Positions 8,338-20,513 of a stretch of 64,000 bases of DNA are shown piece after piece. The stretch's first letter is position 1. Each line of letters opens with the position of its first letter. Made by a program: the position numbers and the translations under genes. A model generated the notes under the pieces. It did no database searches. It had not been told where the DNA came from and was given only the letters and a program-made list of their open reading frames with translations. The stretch spans positions 1 to 64,000 of the forward strand of contig DAONJL010000010.1 of the NCBI GenBank assembly GCA_035405645.1. The letters run 5' to 3'. The DNA comes from DAONJL01 sp035405645 [NCBI: bacterium] (lineage in GTDB: Bacteria; JAGOBX01; DAONJL01).

Positions 8338-10410
8338 TTATGCTACGCCTCTTATTTTATATATTATCGTTTTTGCTATATTTTCACTTATTTCATTATA
8401 TGAGTGATATTGCATTGTATATATTGCTCTGCCCTGTGTTAAACTTCTTAATGTTGTTGCATAGCCAAACATTTCTGATAATGGAACTAATGCTTCTATA
8501 TGATTTTTTACACCACTTTTTATTAAATTCTGTATGGTCCCACGGCGACTATTTATATCACTTATTACTTCGCCTATATATTCTTCTGGAACTATTATAT
8601 CTACTCTCATTATTGGTTCAAGTAAATATGGACTTGCTTTATTACAAGCTTCTTGAAAAGCACTTACTGCTGCCATTCTATATGCTATTTCATTTGAATC
8701 TTCTTGAAATGAACCGCCAATTATTCGAACTTTTATATTTATTACTGGATAACCAACAAGCACCCCACTTTCAAGTGAACTTCTTATACTCTCTTCTACA
8801 CAATTAATATATCTGCGTGGTATTACATCTTCTGATGTTTTATTTTCAAATATATAATATTTATCACACGGTTCTACTTCAAGTATTATATGTCCATATA
8901 TATTCTTATTTCCTAATTGTTTCATTATTTTTGCTTCAGCGCTTGCTCGTTCTTTTATTGATTCTTTATATGCTACCTGTGGTTTTCCTACATTTGGCGT
9001 TACATTGAATTCCCTTTTTAATCTATCTATTATTATATCTAAATGTAATTCGCCCATACCCGATATTACCATTTGGCCTGTTGTTTCATCTACTTTCATT
9101 TTAAATGTCGGATCTTCTTCTGTTAATTTATTTAATGATATATTTAATTTATCAAAATCAATCTTTGAGCGGGGTTCGATTGCTATTGATACTACTGGTT
9201 GTGCAAATTGTAAATTCTCTAATATTATTTTTCGCTTTTCTGAACATAATGTTTCGCCTGTTATAGTTTTATTTAATCCTACTATTGCGCCTATATTGCC
9301 TGCTGTTAATTCCTCTATCTGATTCTTTTTATTTGAATGCATTTCTAATATATTATTTACACGCTCGCGAATACTTTTATTCGAATTATATATTACCTGT
9401 CCTTTTTCTATTTTCCCTGAATATACTCGCACATACACTAATCTACCTGAATATGGGTCATTTGCTACTTTAAATGCTAATGCTACTAATGGCTCTTTTT
9501 CATCTGCTTTACTTGTTATTATTTTATTTGTATCATCTGCTGCATAGCCCTTTACTTCGCCAATATCTATTGGTGATGGTAAATATTCAACTATTCCATC
9601 TAATAATTTTTGCACACCTTTATTTTTTAATGCGCTACCACAAAATACTGGTACACCTTTATTTCCTAATGTTATTCTTCGTATTGCTTCTTTTATTTCT
9701 TCTTCTTTTATTTCTTCACTATGAACATATTTCTCCATTATTTTTTCATCTAATTCTGAAACTGTTTCAATTAATTTGCTATGATATTTACTTGCAAGTT
9801 CTTTTAATTCTTCTGGTATTTCATGCTCATTATAATTTATTCCATAATTTTCTTCTTCCCATATATATGCCTTCATTTTTATTAAATCAACTACTCCACA
9901 AAATGTATCTTCAATACCAATTGGTAATTGCATTACTATTGGAATTGCTCCTAATTTTTCCTTTATTTCTTTTATTACATTAAAATAATTTGCTCCTAAT
10001 CTATCAAGTTTATTTACAAATGCTAATCTTGGAACTTTATATTTATTTGCCTGATGCCAGACTGTTTCACTTTGAGGTTCTACTCCACCTACGCCACAAA
10101 AAACTGCAATCGCACCATCAAGCACTCGCAAACTTCTTTCTACTTCTGCTGTAAAATCTACATGACCGGGAGTATCAATTATATTTATTCTTTTTTCTAA
10201 CCAAAAACATGTTGTTGCTGCTGATGTTATTGTTATTCCGCGTTCTTGTTCCTGTATCATCCAATCCATTGTCGCTGTGCCTTCATCCACTTCTCCTATT
10301 TTATAGTTCTTACCTGTATAATATAGTATTCTTTCGGTTAATGTTGTTTTACCTGCATCAATATGCGCCATTATGCCTATGTTTCTTATATCACTAATTA
10401 AAAAATTCAT
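8338..10410 (-). CDS. fusA: Elongation factor G
   Basis: 690 residues, full length. It has the P-loop AHIDAGKT (residues 15-22), [12 protein letters not shown] in switch [14 protein letters not shown], and domains II to V ending in the [11 protein letters not shown] segment. EF-G drives translocation and, with RRF, ribosome recycling. Here switch I keeps the normal RGITI, unlike tuf next door. A 182-nt gap containing a long hairpin separates it from rpsG. Confidence 0.97.
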   Translation of the reverse strand: MNFLISDIRNIGIMAHIDAGKTTLTERILYYTGKNYKIGEVDEGTATMDWMIQEQERGITITSAATTCFWLEKRINIIDTPGHVDFTAEVERSLRVLDGAIAVFCGVGGVEPQSETVWHQANKYKVPRLAFVNKLDRLGANYFNVIKEIKEKLGAIPIVMQLPIGIEDTFCGVVDLIKMKAYIWEEENYGINYNEHEIPEELKELASKYHSKLIETVSELDEKIMEKYVHSEEIKEEEIKEAIRRITLGNKGVPVFCGSALKNKGVQKLLDGIVEYLPSPIDIGEVKGYAADDTNKIITSKADEKEPLVALAFKVANDPYSGRLVYVRVYSGKIEKGQVIYNSNKSIRERVNNILEMHSNKKNQIEELTAGNIGAIVGLNKTITGETLCSEKRKIILENLQFAQPVVSIAIEPRSKIDFDKLNISLNKLTEEDPTFKMKVDETTGQMVISGMGELHLDIIIDRLKREFNVTPNVGKPQVAYKESIKERASAEAKIMKQLGNKNIYGHIILEVEPCDKYYIFENKTSEDVIPRRYINCVEESIRSSLESGVLVGYPVINIKVRIIGGSFQEDSNEIAYRMAAVSAFQEACNKASPYLLEPIMRVDIIVPEEYIGEVISDINSRRGTIQNLIKSGVKNHIEALVPLSEMFGYATTLRSLTQGRAIYTMQYHSYNEISENIAKTIIYKIRGVA

Positions 10411-10467
10411 AACTTTCTTCTTTTTAAATTTTGTTTTATTTATTACATTTTAGAAAGGCTCTTTAAT

Positions 10468-10513
10468 CGAAGTATTTATATTGTGAATCTTTTTTCACAC
10501 CATAAATACTTCG
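10468..10513 (-). other. Long imperfect hairpin in the rpsG-fusA leader
   Basis: Two 20-nt arms (10468-10487 and 10494-10513) around a 6-nt loop match at 18 of 20 positions. On the minus (transcribed) strand the two exceptions are a G-U pair and a G-A mismatch, so pairing is best in the sense of the operon. No run of U follows it, so it is not a standard intrinsic terminator. It lies 58 nt upstream of the fusA ATG in an otherwise empty 182-nt gap. A processing site or regulatory stem is possible. Confidence 0.6.
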
Positions 10514-10592
10514 ACTATTGCCTCTCCTTTAATAATAAAACTTTTATCATTTTTTATTTAAACTTTTTTTATTCTAAAAACAATACACACTT

Positions 10593-11069
10593 TTACCATT
10601 TATAATGAGCAAATGCTCTATTTGATTCTGCCATCTTCTGAACATCTTCTCGTTTCTTTATTCCTGCACCTGTATTATTATATGCTGCTATTATCTCTTT
10701 TGCCAATTTTGTTGGAAAACCTTTTTCACTTCTTTGCTTTGCAAATGAATGCAACCATCTAAATGCTAACATCTGTTTTCTATCAGGTGGAACTTCTACT
10801 GGCACCTGATATGTTGCACCACCTACTCTTCTTGGTCTAACTTCTAATTCTGGTTTTAAATTTTCTATTGCTTTATTAAATACTTCTAATGGATTTTGTT
10901 TTAATTCTTTTTCTACTAAATCAAATGCTTTATATACTATCTGTTGCGCTCGACTTTTTTTCCCGCGTTCCATTACTATATTTATAAATTTACTTAATAC
11001 TTTATCATTATATTTTGAATCTGGTTTTACTTCTCTTTTTATGTTTCTTAATATTTTTTTTCTTGGCAT
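10593..11069 (-). CDS. rpsG: Ribosomal protein uS7
   Basis: 158 residues with the uS7 patterns F-I-N-I-V-M-E-R-G-K-K-S-R-A, RPRRVGGATYQVPVEV (near residue 76) and the C-terminal KREDVQKMAESNRAFAHYKW. uS7 nucleates assembly of the 30S head and contacts E-site tRNA. It follows rpsL by 13 nt. A GAGGATG Shine-Dalgarno is present. Confidence 0.96.
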   Translation of the reverse strand: MPRKKILRNIKREVKPDSKYNDKVLSKFINIVMERGKKSRAQQIVYKAFDLVEKELKQNPLEVFNKAIENLKPELEVRPRRVGGATYQVPVEVPPDRKQMLAFRWLHSFAKQRSEKGFPTKLAKEIIAAYNNTGAGIKKREDVQKMAESNRAFAHYKW

Positions 11070-11082
11070 TTTTCTTTCATCC

Positions 11083-11457
11083 TCATTCTTTTGGTTTTTT
11101 TGCTCCGTATTTAGAGCGTCCCTGTTTTCGTTTTTCTACTCCTGTTGTATCATAACTTCCTCTTATTATATGATATCTTATTCCTGGTAAATCTTTTACT
11201 CTTCCTCCGCGTATTAATACTATTGAATGCTCCTGTAAATTATGTCCCTCGCCTGGTATATATGCTGTTACCTCCTCGCCATTTGTTAATCTTACTCTTG
11301 CTACTTTTCTTAATGCTGAATTTGGTTTCTTCGGTGTCGTTGTATATACTCTTAAACAAACTCCTCTTTTTTGGGGACATCTTCCTAATGCTTTTGTCAT
11401 ATATCTTTTTTTCTTTTCTTGTCTGCCTTTCTTTATCAATTGATTAATTGTTGGCAA
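11083..11457 (-). CDS. rpsL: Ribosomal protein uS12
   Basis: 124 residues, the exact E. coli length, from a TTG start at 11457 ([12 protein letters not shown]). An in-frame GTG at 11466 overlaps the AGGAG Shine-Dalgarno and is rejected, because the TTG is 8 nt downstream of it. It contains [18 protein letters not shown] and [14 protein letters not shown]. The Asp of KDLPG is the residue modified by RimO, whose gene is at 52209-53486. uS12 acts in decoding. It is the first gene after the promoter at 11510-11538. Confidence 0.96.
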   Translation of the reverse strand: MPTINQLIKKGRQEKKKRYMTKALGRCPQKRGVCLRVYTTTPKKPNSALRKVARVRLTNGEEVTAYIPGEGHNLQEHSIVLIRGGRVKDLPGIRYHIIRGSYDTTGVEKRKQGRSKYGAKKPKE

Positions 11458-11509
11458 ATAAATCACTCCTTTATACTATTTATAATTCATTATAAAAATT
11501 GAAAAAAAA

Positions 11510-11538
11510 TTTATATATTAATTTTTTTCTTTTGTCAA
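11510..11538 (-). promoter_or_regulatory. Sigma-70 type promoter for the str-S10-spc operon
   Basis: On the minus strand TTGACA (11538-11533), a 17-nt AT-rich spacer and TATAAA (11515-11510) lie between the rpoC stop and rpsL. The expected start is near 11503, giving a leader of about 45 nt with AGGAG before the TTG start. It could make the block from rpsL onward independent of rpoBC readthrough. Confidence 0.85.
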
Positions 11539-11567
11539 GAAAAATTTTATTTTTTTTTAATTTTTTT

Positions 11568-14500
11568 TTATTCATTCTGTGAAACCTTTTTTTCGAGAAA
11601 ATCGCGAACACTTTTTGCCAATTGCTGTTCTTCTTTTCCTTCTTCTAAATCTAACAATAAATTATTTACTTTTTTCACTATATCATCAACTGTATGGATT
11701 TGTTCTCGATATATTTTTAATCCTGTTCCTGCTGTTATTAAATGTCCTATTATTACATTTTCTTTTAAGCCTTTTAATTCATCCTTTTTACCTTGTATTG
11801 ATGCTGCTGTTAATACTTTTCTTGTATCCTGAAATGACGCTGCTGATATAAAACTTTCTGTTCCAATAGATGCTTTTGTTATTCCTAATAATACTGGTGA
11901 AAATTTTGCCGGTTTTTTTCGTTCTTCTACCATCTTTAAATTATATTCCATTAATTCCATCTTATTCACTAATGAATTTAACTGATATGGTGTATCACCA
12001 CTATCTTCTATTTTTACTTTCTTTAACATCTGTCTTATGATTATTTCAAAATGTTTATCATTTATTTTTACGCCCTGATGTCTATATACTTCCTGTATAT
12101 TTTTTATCATAAATTCTGCTAATTCTATTTCACCTTTTATTTTTAATACATCGTGTGGATTTATCGTTCCTTCTATTAATGGATCTCCTGCTTTTACTTC
12201 ATCGCCATCATGAACAAGTAAATATCTACCAAATGGAACTTTATATTCTTTTGCATCAGTTTCTTTTCCTATTTTACCTTGTTTGTCTATTGGTATTACT
12301 TTTATTCTACGAACATTCTCATTTCCCTCTCTTTTTAATATTTTAACTATTCCATCTATTTCTGTTACTATTGCACGTTCTCTTTTCTTTATTCTTGCTT
12401 CAAATAATTCTTCTACTTTTGGTAAACCACCAGTTATATCTTTTGTCTTACTTAATTCTGATGGTATTTTTGCAAGTGTTTCGCCTGCTTGAACTTCTGC
12501 GTTTTCATTTATTACTAAATATGCACCATAAGGTATATCATATTCCATCACTGTTTTGCCTGTTACTAATATTCTTGGATGTAACTTTCTTTCCTTATCT
12601 TCTACTATTTTCTTTATTATCATTCCAGTTATTTCATCGTGTTCTTCTTTTAATGTTCTATCGATTACTATATCTACAAATTTTACTATACCTGTATTTT
12701 CTGTAATTATTAAATTATTATATGTATCGAATTCTGCTATAAGTGTATTTGGTTCGAGTATATCTCCTTCTTCTACTTTTATTTTCGCACCAACTTTTAA
12801 TTGTATTTCTTGTTCATCGCCTAATATATATATTTTGCTACCCATCTTATTTTCCTCTAACTTTGATTTTATTATTCCTGTTGCTGGTGCGTTTATATAC
12901 TTCTCACCGCTTTTCGCTATTTTATCACCTTTATTTACCCACATATTATCTGGTATTATTATCTTATATTCTTTTGGTATTACCATATCTTTTAATACTC
13001 GCCGCACTATTATATTTGCCTGTCTTAATGATATTATTTCATCATTTAATTTTACTACTTTTTTTGGTATCTCCTGAATTAGTACTGGATATGGTAATCT
13101 TGTATCTTTGATTCCACCAGCAGATGCTATTCCACCATAGTGAAATGTTCGCATTGTTAATTGTGTTCCTGGTTCACCTATTGATTGTGCTGCTATTATT
13201 CCAACTGCTTCTCCGACCTTTACTATTTTGCCTGTTGCTAAATTTCTTCCATAACATTTTGCACATATCCCTTCTTTTGCTTCACAGGTTAGCACTGTCC
13301 TGATTTTTAATTTTTCAAATCCTGCTTTTACTATCTTATCTGCTATTTCTTCTGTTATTTCTTGATTTGCTTCTATTATTATTTCTCCTGTTATTGGATG
13401 TATTACATCATCTAATGTTACTCTTCCTATTATCCTATCAATAAATGGCACTATTACATTTTCGCCCTCTTTTAATGCCTTTATACTAACTCCATTCATT
13501 GTCCCGCAATCCTCTGTTCGTATTACTACATCCTGTGCAACATCAACTAATCTTCTTGTTAAATATCCTGCTGTTGCTGTTTTTAATGCTGTATCTGCGA
13601 GCCCCTTTCTTGCACCATGTGTTGAAATAAAATATTCGAGCACTGTCAATCCTTCTTTAAAACTTGCTTTTATTGGCAATTCTATTATTTCGCCTGATGG
13701 TTTTGCCATTAATCCTCGCATTCCTATAAGTTGTCGAACTTGCTGGTCTGACCCACGTGCTCCTGAAAAAACCATCAATGCTATTGGATTATTTCCTTGC
13801 TCTCGTTCTTTTAAATCATTTCTTATTAGTATTGATATTTCATCTACTGCGCGTTGCCATAAATCAATTACTTTATTATACATCTCTTCTTCGGTTATAT
13901 AGCCTTTCATTCTTTGATCTTTTATTTTTTCCACTTCTTTTTCTGTTTTATTTATTATTTCATATTTTGCTTTTGATACTTTTAAATCGCCTATACCTAT
14001 TGAACAACCGAGTTTTGTTGCTGCTTTAAAGCCTATCATTTTTATACTATCTAAAAATTTTATTGTAATATAAGCTCCGTATTTTCTATAACAATCATCT
14101 ACTATTCGCTCTATATTTCTCTTACTTATCTCTTCATTTATAAATTCTATTTCTTCTGGTATAACATCATTTAATAATACTCTTCCTACTGTTGTCTCAA
14201 TTCTCTTCTCTTCATTTTTCTTTTTAATTTTTACTATTATATTTTGATGTATATCGACTTTATTTTCGTTATATGCTAATATCACTTCTGCTGCATTTGC
14301 ATAATATTTTTTTGGTTTTTCTTGAACTGGTATTTCTCTTGTTAAATAATAAAGTCCTAATATTATGTCCTGCGTCGGTGTTACTAATGGTCTCCCATTT
14401 GCCGGTGATAATATATTATTTGTTGATAACATCAACATCTTAGCTTCTATCTGTGCTAATTTTGATAATGGGATATGCACTGCCATCTGGTCTCCATCAA

Positions 14501-15860
14501 AATCTGCATTAAATGCTGTGCACACTAATGGATGTAATCTTATTGCTTTTCCTTCTATTAATATTGGTTCAAATGCCTGTATTCCTAATCTGTGTAATGT
14601 TGGTGCGCGATTCAATAATACTGGATGATTCTGTATCACTTCATCCAATACATCCCATACTTCTGGTGATGCTTTATCAACAAGTTTTTTTGCGCCATTT
14701 ATATTATTTACTATTTTCTTTTCAACTAATTTATTCATTATAAATGGCTTAAATAATTCAAGTGCCATTATCTTTGGTAGACCACATTGATTCATCCTTA
14801 AATCAGGTCCTATTACTATTACAGACCGACCAGAATAATCAACTCGCTTGCCTAACAAATTCTGTCTAAATCTACCTTGTTTACCTTTTAACATATCTGC
14901 TAATGATTTTAATGGTCTTCCACCAGCGCCTGTTACTGGTTTGCCTCGTCGTCCATTATCAAATAATGCATCTACTGCTTCCTGTAACATTCGCTTCTCG
15001 TTTCTTATTATTATATCTGGCGCATTTAATTCTATTAATCGTTTTAATCTATTATTCCGATTTATTATCCTTCTGTATAAATCATTTATATCTGAAGTTG
15101 CAAATCTTCCACCTTCTAATTGAACCATTGGTCTTAAATCTGGTGGTATCACTGGTATTACATCTAGTATCATCCATTCAGGACGATTATCTGACGCTAA
15201 AAAAGAACCAATTAAATCTAATCTTACTGCTAACTTCTTCTTTTCTTGTTTTGATTTTGTTTTTGTAAATTTTTCTCGTAATTCTTCATATAATTCTTTT
15301 AAATTTATTTTTTGTAATAATTTTTTTATTGCTGCTGCACCCATATCTGCTTCAAATAAATCGCCAAATTTTTCAAGGCAATCTCTATATTCTTCTTCGG
15401 TTAATACCTGTCTTTCTTCAATTTCTGTTTTATCTGGTTTTTTACTTTCTGTTACTATATATCTCTTATAGTATAATACATCATCCAATGCATCCATTCT
15501 TAAATTTAATAATACTGCTATTGGTGATGGTGTACCTTTATAAAACCATATATGTGATACTGGTGTAACTAATTCTATATGTCCCATTCTTTCACGGCGA
15601 ACCTTCGAATGTGTTACTTCCACTCCACATTTTTCACATTTAATTCCTTGATATTTTATTGTCTTGTATTTTCCACAATAACATTCCCAATCTTTTGTTG
15701 GTCCAAATATTCTTTCACAAAATAATGAACCTGTTTCTGGTTTAAATGTTCGATAATTTATTGTTTCTGGTTTTTTTACTTCACCATACGAACGCTCTCT
15801 TATATATTCAGGTGACGCTAATTCTATTTGAATTGCTGAAAATTCTAAAAAATTTTCCAA
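11568..15860 (-). CDS. rpoC: RNA polymerase beta-prime subunit
   Basis: 1430 residues. It has an N-terminal zinc site (Cys 60, 62, 75 and 78 in CYCGK and CEKCG), the catalytic [10 protein letters not shown] at residues 451-460 with the three Mg-binding Asp, and a second Cys cluster near residue 857-870 ([11 protein letters not shown]). The trigger loop segment [13 protein letters not shown] follows. Length and order are those of a normal unsplit beta-prime. It follows rpoB by 30 nt and ends 29 nt before the rpsL promoter. Confidence 0.98.
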   Translation of the reverse strand: MENFLEFSAIQIELASPEYIRERSYGEVKKPETINYRTFKPETGSLFCERIFGPTKDWECYCGKYKTIKYQGIKCEKCGVEVTHSKVRRERMGHIELVTPVSHIWFYKGTPSPIAVLLNLRMDALDDVLYYKRYIVTESKKPDKTEIEERQVLTEEEYRDCLEKFGDLFEADMGAAAIKKLLQKINLKELYEELREKFTKTKSKQEKKKLAVRLDLIGSFLASDNRPEWMILDVIPVIPPDLRPMVQLEGGRFATSDINDLYRRIINRNNRLKRLIELNAPDIIIRNEKRMLQEAVDALFDNGRRGKPVTGAGGRPLKSLADMLKGKQGRFRQNLLGKRVDYSGRSVIVIGPDLRMNQCGLPKIMALELFKPFIMNKLVEKKIVNNINGAKKLVDKASPEVWDVLDEVIQNHPVLLNRAPTLHRLGIQAFEPILIEGKAIRLHPLVCTAFNADFDGDQMAVHIPLSKLAQIEAKMLMLSTNNILSPANGRPLVTPTQDIILGLYYLTREIPVQEKPKKYYANAAEVILAYNENKVDIHQNIIVKIKKKNEEKRIETTVGRVLLNDVIPEEIEFINEEISKRNIERIVDDCYRKYGAYITIKFLDSIKMIGFKAATKLGCSIGIGDLKVSKAKYEIINKTEKEVEKIKDQRMKGYITEEEMYNKVIDLWQRAVDEISILIRNDLKEREQGNNPIALMVFSGARGSDQQVRQLIGMRGLMAKPSGEIIELPIKASFKEGLTVLEYFISTHGARKGLADTALKTATAGYLTRRLVDVAQDVVIRTEDCGTMNGVSIKALKEGENVIVPFIDRIIGRVTLDDVIHPITGEIIIEANQEITEEIADKIVKAGFEKLKIRTVLTCEAKEGICAKCYGRNLATGKIVKVGEAVGIIAAQSIGEPGTQLTMRTFHYGGIASAGGIKDTRLPYPVLIQEIPKKVVKLNDEIISLRQANIIVRRVLKDMVIPKEYKIIIPDNMWVNKGDKIAKSGEKYINAPATGIIKSKLEENKMGSKIYILGDEQEIQLKVGAKIKVEEGDILEPNTLIAEFDTYNNLIITENTGIVKFVDIVIDRTLKEEHDEITGMIIKKIVEDKERKLHPRILVTGKTVMEYDIPYGAYLVINENAEVQAGETLAKIPSELSKTKDITGGLPKVEELFEARIKKRERAIVTEIDGIVKILKREGNENVRRIKVIPIDKQGKIGKETDAKEYKVPFGRYLLVHDGDEVKAGDPLIEGTINPHDVLKIKGEIELAEFMIKNIQEVYRHQGVKINDKHFEIIIRQMLKKVKIEDSGDTPYQLNSLVNKMELMEYNLKMVEERKKPAKFSPVLLGITKASIGTESFISAASFQDTRKVLTAASIQGKKDELKGLKENVIIGHLITAGTGLKIYREQIHTVDDIVKKVNNLLLDLEEGKEEQQLAKSVRDFLEKKVSQNE

Positions 15861-15890
15861 GGTTTTACACCTCTCTTTTTCTTTTATTTT

Positions 15891-18800
15891 TTATATTAAC
15901 ATTAATGGTTCTTCTTTGCTCAATTTACTTATTTTTAATACATTGAAACTTTCATGACGACGCTTTGCCATCTCTTTTAAATTTATTAATTTCTTTTCAC
16001 TATCAAAAATATTTATTCTTAATGCTAATCCTTCAAGTTCGTGAACTAAAACATTAAATGATTCGGGGATGCCTGCTGGAATTGATTCTATACCTTTTAC
16101 AATTGATTCATATATTTTTGCTCTACCAAAAACATCATCACTTTTCACTGTTAACATTTCCTGTAAAATATATGCTGCACCATATGCTTCTAATGCCCAT
16201 ACTTCCATTTCGCCTAATCGCTGACCTCCAAATTGTGCTTTTCCACCAAGTGGTTGTTGTGTTACTAATGAATATGGTCCTGTCGAACGTGCATGTATTT
16301 TTTCATCTGCTAAATGATTTAATTTCATTAAATACATTACTCCAACTGTAACTTTTTGTTTGAACTTTTCGCCTGTCTTGCCATCATATAAATCAACTTT
16401 ACCATCTTCTGGTATTCCTGCTTTTCGTAATTCTTCTTTTATTTCCTCTTCTGTCGCTCCATCAAACACTGGTGTTTCATATTGTGTATTTAATTTTAAA
16501 CCAGCCCAACCTAAATGTGTTTCAAATATCTGACCGATATTCATTCTTGATGGAACGCCTAATGGATTTAATATTATATCGACAGGTGTTCCATCTTCTA
16601 AAAAGGGCATATCTTCCACTGGAACTACTTTTGAAATTATTCCTTTATTTCCATGACGGCCTGCCATTTTATCGCCTTCTTTTATTTTACGCTTTGTTGC
16701 TACATATACTTTTACTAATTTTTTTACTCCAGGTGGTAAGACATCTTTATTTTCTCTGCTATACACTTTTACATCTATTACTACACCTTCACAACCATGT
16801 TTTAATCTTAATGATGTATCCTTTACATCTCGTGCTTTCTCACCAAATATTGATTGTAATAATTTCTGCTCCGGTGTTACTTCTGATGAACTCTTTGGTG
16901 TTACCTTTCCTACAAGTATGTCACCTGCTTTCACTTCTGTTCCAATTTTTACTATTCCATTTTCATCTAATTTTGACAATATTTCTTCACTTACATTAAA
17001 TATTTCATTTGTAATTATTTCTTCACCTAATTTTGTGTCTCGTGCTGCTGCCTCAAATTTTTCTATATGTATTGATGTAAATACATCATTTGCTACTAGT
17101 CGTTCACTTATTATTATTGCATCTTCAAAATTATATCCTTCCCAAGGCATAAACGCTACTAATATATTTCGTCCTAATGCTAATTTCCCATTTTTTATAC
17201 CTGGTCCATCTGCTATTATCTGCCCTTCTTTGACTTTATCTCCTAATCTTACTATTGGTTTTTGTGTTATACAGGTGAACTGATTTGAACGTTTATATTT
17301 CAATAATTTATATTTATCTATTTTCTTCTGTCCCTTTTTACCTATACGTTTTCCTGTTTCATCAAACTCATCTTCATTATAAACTTTTCCCGTATCTATC
17401 CATATCTCGTTACCATCTACTTTTACTACTTCACCTTTATTTTTTGCTTTTATACATAATCCACTATCTTCTCCTACTTTTGCTTCCATTCCTGTTAATA
17501 CTATTGGTTCTTCTGGTACCATTAATGGCACTGCTTGGCGTTGCATATTTGAACCCATTAATGCGCGGTTCGCATCATCATTTTCTAAAAATGGTATTAA
17601 TGATGTTGATACACTTATTAATTGTTTTGGTGAAACATCCATATAATCAATCATCTTATTTTCTACTGTATCAAAATCTCCTTTATATCTTACTGGCACA
17701 TATTTATTTATAAATTTATTTTTATCATCAAGTGGGGCATTTGCTTGTGCTATCCTTTTTGACCGTTCTGTAAATGCATCAAGATATTCTATTTTATCTG
17801 TTACTACTCCATTTTCTACTTTTCGATATGGTGTTACTATAAAACCAAGTTCATTTATTTTGGCATACGAAGTTAATGATACGATTAATCCGATATTTGG
17901 ACCTTCTGGCGTTTCTATTGGACATACTCGACCATAATGTGATGAATGAACATCGCGAACTTCAAAGCCAGCACGTTCTCTTGATAATCCACCAGGTCCT
18001 AATGCTGATAGTCTTCTTTTATGTGTCATCTCAGCTAATGGATTTGTCTGCTCTAAAAATTGTGATAATGGACTTGTACAGAAAAATTCTCGTAATGATG
18101 ATGCTAATGGTTTTACATTAATTAATGAATGGGGGGTTACTTCTTCTGTTGATTGTAAATTCATTCGTTCTTTTATTATCTTCTCCATTCTCGTTATGCC
18201 TATCTTAAATTGATTCTGTATTAATTCTCCTACTAATCTTATTCTTCTATTTCCTAAATTGTCTATATCATCTTTCTCGCCTTTTCCATATCTTAAATTT
18301 ATTAAATAATTTATTGTATTTATTACATCTTCTACTCTTAATACTCTATATTCTGTATCAACATTTTCTTCGAATTTCTGATTAATCTTAAATCTTCCTA
18401 CTTTACTAAAATCATATCTTTTCCTGTTAAAAAAATTATTATGAATTTCTTCCTGTGCTCCTTCTATTGTAAATGGATTACCAGGTCTTAAATTCTCATA
18501 TATGAATTTTAATGCTTCCTGAAATGTTAAATAGTTCTCTTTTTCTAATGTGTTTAATATTATTGCAGAAAAATCGCTGTCCTCCTCTATTATTTTTATC
18601 TCTTTTTTCCCTGTTTCCATTATCTTGTCATATATTGCTGTATTTATTCTTTTTCCTGCTGGAAATAATATTTCACCTGTTTCATCATCTATTAAATCAT
18701 CATATAAATATTTATTTAATAATTCTTCTTTTTTAATTGAAACTGTTTTTGGTTTATAAAATAATTTTACTATATCATTATTTTTTGGATAATTTAATAC

Positions 18801-19412
18801 TTTTAAAAATAATGTTGCTGGAAATTTTTTCCGCTTATCTATTCGTAGATATAATATATCATTATTATCAATTTCAAATTGTAACCATGACCCATACATT
18901 GGGATTATCTTACCTATATATGTTATTTTTGGTTCTTCTTCTATATCAAAAAATATTCCGGGTGAACGCTGAAATTGATTTACTATTGCACGCTCTGAAC
19001 CATTTACTACAAATGTCCCTCGTTCCGTCATATATGGTAACTCGCCTAAAAATACATTTTCTTCTATTATTCTACTTATTTTTCCATCTTCTTTTTTTAC
19101 TATTAATCTTACTCTTATATTTATCGTTACTGCATATGTTCTTCCTCGCTCTAAACATTCAAATTCATCATATACTGGTTCGTTTATTTCATAATCTTTA
19201 TATTCCATTATCATTCGTTTATTATAATCTTCGATTGGAAATATTTCTCTTAATACTTCTTCCAATCCTTTTATCACTCTTTTGTTAGGATCAACTTTTT
19301 CTTGTAAAAATTCTTTAAATGAATTTAATTGAATCTCTAATAAAAAAGGGACTTCAAGTATATTTGGTAATTTTGAAAAACTTTTATATTTTATTTTCTC
19401 TATTCTATTCAT
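15891..19412 (-). CDS. rpoB: RNA polymerase beta subunit
   Basis: 1173 residues from the ATG at 19412 ([19 protein letters not shown]), preceded by AAGGGGG. The frame continues 13 codons further upstream, but that stretch lies at the attenuator-like hairpin and is not supported. The rifampicin region near residues 445-475 reads [18 protein letters not shown] and [20 protein letters not shown]. Relative to E. coli the residue at position 516 is Glu rather than Asp, while His526 and Ser531 equivalents are kept. [20 protein letters not shown] and the C-terminal [13 protein letters not shown] are intact. Confidence 0.98.
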   Translation of the reverse strand: MNRIEKIKYKSFSKLPNILEVPFLLEIQLNSFKEFLQEKVDPNKRVIKGLEEVLREIFPIEDYNKRMIMEYKDYEINEPVYDEFECLERGRTYAVTINIRVRLIVKKEDGKISRIIEENVFLGELPYMTERGTFVVNGSERAIVNQFQRSPGIFFDIEEEPKITYIGKIIPMYGSWLQFEIDNNDILYLRIDKRKKFPATLFLKVLNYPKNNDIVKLFYKPKTVSIKKEELLNKYLYDDLIDDETGEILFPAGKRINTAIYDKIMETGKKEIKIIEEDSDFSAIILNTLEKENYLTFQEALKFIYENLRPGNPFTIEGAQEEIHNNFFNRKRYDFSKVGRFKINQKFEENVDTEYRVLRVEDVINTINYLINLRYGKGEKDDIDNLGNRRIRLVGELIQNQFKIGITRMEKIIKERMNLQSTEEVTPHSLINVKPLASSLREFFCTSPLSQFLEQTNPLAEMTHKRRLSALGPGGLSRERAGFEVRDVHSSHYGRVCPIETPEGPNIGLIVSLTSYAKINELGFIVTPYRKVENGVVTDKIEYLDAFTERSKRIAQANAPLDDKNKFINKYVPVRYKGDFDTVENKMIDYMDVSPKQLISVSTSLIPFLENDDANRALMGSNMQRQAVPLMVPEEPIVLTGMEAKVGEDSGLCIKAKNKGEVVKVDGNEIWIDTGKVYNEDEFDETGKRIGKKGQKKIDKYKLLKYKRSNQFTCITQKPIVRLGDKVKEGQIIADGPGIKNGKLALGRNILVAFMPWEGYNFEDAIIISERLVANDVFTSIHIEKFEAAARDTKLGEEIITNEIFNVSEEILSKLDENGIVKIGTEVKAGDILVGKVTPKSSSEVTPEQKLLQSIFGEKARDVKDTSLRLKHGCEGVVIDVKVYSRENKDVLPPGVKKLVKVYVATKRKIKEGDKMAGRHGNKGIISKVVPVEDMPFLEDGTPVDIILNPLGVPSRMNIGQIFETHLGWAGLKLNTQYETPVFDGATEEEIKEELRKAGIPEDGKVDLYDGKTGEKFKQKVTVGVMYLMKLNHLADEKIHARSTGPYSLVTQQPLGGKAQFGGQRLGEMEVWALEAYGAAYILQEMLTVKSDDVFGRAKIYESIVKGIESIPAGIPESFNVLVHELEGLALRINIFDSEKKLINLKEMAKRRHESFNVLKISKLSKEEPLMLI

Positions 19413-19441
19413 TATTTTTTTAGCCCCCTTGTTTTTTTTAT

Positions 19442-19472
19442 AAAGGCACAATATTTTTCATATTGTGCCTTT
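19442..19472 (-). terminator. Hairpin between rplL and rpoB, probable partial attenuator
   Basis: A perfect 13-bp stem (19442-19454 with 19460-19472) with a 5-nt loop lies 29 nt before the rpoB start and 7 nt after the rplL stop. On the minus strand it is followed by TTATAAAAAAA rather than a long U run, so termination should be partial. It sits exactly where many bacteria place an attenuator or processing site to make less RpoBC than L7/L12. Confidence 0.65.
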
Positions 19473-19479
19473 TATTTTT

Positions 19480-19875
19480 TTATTTAATTTCTATTTCTGC
19501 GCCGGCTGCTTCTAATTTCTTCTTAATATCTTCTGCTTCTGCTTTTGGTATTCCTGCTTTTATACTTGTCGGAGCTGCTTCTACTTTGTCCTTTGCTTCT
19601 TTCAATCCTAAATTGGTTATTGCTCTTAATTCTTTTATTATGTTTATCTTCTTATCTGCTGGAAAACTCTTTAATATTACTTCAAATTCTGTCTTCTCTT
19701 CTGCTGCTGGTGCCGCACCGCCTCCTACTGCTCCTGCTACTGCACCTGCAAATGCTACTGGTGCTGCCGCACTTACTCCAAATTTCTCTTCGATTGCTTT
19801 TACTAAATCTGATAATTCCAATACTGTCATTTCTTCAATTGCACTTAATATTTCTTCCTTTGTTAATTTTGCCAT
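19480..19875 (-). CDS. rplL: Ribosomal protein bL12 (L7/L12)
   Basis: 131 residues: an N-terminal dimerisation helix pair ([20 protein letters not shown]), an Ala/Gly/Pro hinge around residues 37-57, and the C-terminal domain [19 protein letters not shown] with [13 protein letters not shown]. It forms the multicopy stalk that recruits translation GTPases. GAGGT Shine-Dalgarno. Confidence 0.96.
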   Translation of the reverse strand: MAKLTKEEILSAIEEMTVLELSDLVKAIEEKFGVSAAAPVAFAGAVAGAVGGGAAPAAEEKTEFEVILKSFPADKKINIIKELRAITNLGLKEAKDKVEAAPTSIKAGIPKAEAEDIKKKLEAAGAEIEIK

Positions 19876-19893
19876 TTTCTTTTACCTCCTCAT

Positions 19894-20418
19894 TTATTTA
19901 CTCTCTTTTTTTTCTTTTATTGCATTTAATACATTTACTAAATTTCTTATATTTCCTGCTAATGCATTTACTAATTTATTCATTGGCCCATTTAACGCTC
20001 TCGCTAACATACTTAACAATTCATTTTTCTCTGGTAAATCTGCTATTTGTAATATTTCCGCACTTGAATAAAATCTGCCTTCTATTATACCACATCTGAT
20101 TTTAAATAATTCATTCTCTTTTGTATATGACTTCAATTCCTTCAATGGTGCAATTGTTTCTTCTTTACTTATTAAATATAATGTCGGTTCCTGTAAATAC
20201 TCATAAATCTTTTTATCTGTATTATTTTCTTCTAATACTATTTTCATTAATCTATTGCGGATTACTCTTATTACTGATTTGGTTTTGCGAATTCTACTTC
20301 TTAATATATTCATATCATTACTCTTTATCCCTCTATAATCATTTAACACTAAACATTTGCTGTCTTTCACTAATTCTCGCAATTTTACTACCTCTTCTAT
20401 ATTCTTTCTATTTGGCAT
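19894..20418 (-). CDS. rplJ: Ribosomal protein uL10
   Basis: 174 residues with the uL10 N-terminal RNA-binding part (VVKLRELVKDSKCLVLNDYRG, where free L10 normally binds its own leader) and the C-terminal helix that anchors L7/L12 dimers. It forms the stalk base. It follows rplA by 95 nt, a gap with inverted repeats suited to L10 leader control. Confidence 0.94.
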   Translation of the reverse strand: MPNRKNIEEVVKLRELVKDSKCLVLNDYRGIKSNDMNILRSRIRKTKSVIRVIRNRLMKIVLEENNTDKKIYEYLQEPTLYLISKEETIAPLKELKSYTKENELFKIRCGIIEGRFYSSAEILQIADLPEKNELLSMLARALNGPMNKLVNALAGNIRNLVNVLNAIKEKKESK

Positions 20419-20513
20419 ATATTCTTTCCCTGCCTTTAAATCTTACAAATATTTTTTCCTCTTTTTATTTTCTGCCCAGACATTTTTCCCTCTGGCATCT
20501 GAGGTTTTTATTT
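20419..20513 (-). promoter_or_regulatory. Candidate L10 leader between rplA and rplJ
   Basis: This 95-nt gap on the transcribed strand contains an arm TGCCAGA (20497-20491) that pairs with TCTGGGCA (20479-20472) across a 11-nt loop, with flanking CTCAGA and GAGG segments and a purine-rich stretch before the rplJ ATG. Position and G+C above the local average fit the autoregulatory L10 leader seen in many bacteria. I did not verify the kink-turn consensus, so the assignment rests on position and pairing. Confidence 0.4.

Noticed and set aside
10468-10513. Intrinsic terminator after rpsG
   Set aside because: No U run follows the stem on the transcribed strand, and fusA has no separate promoter that I can see.
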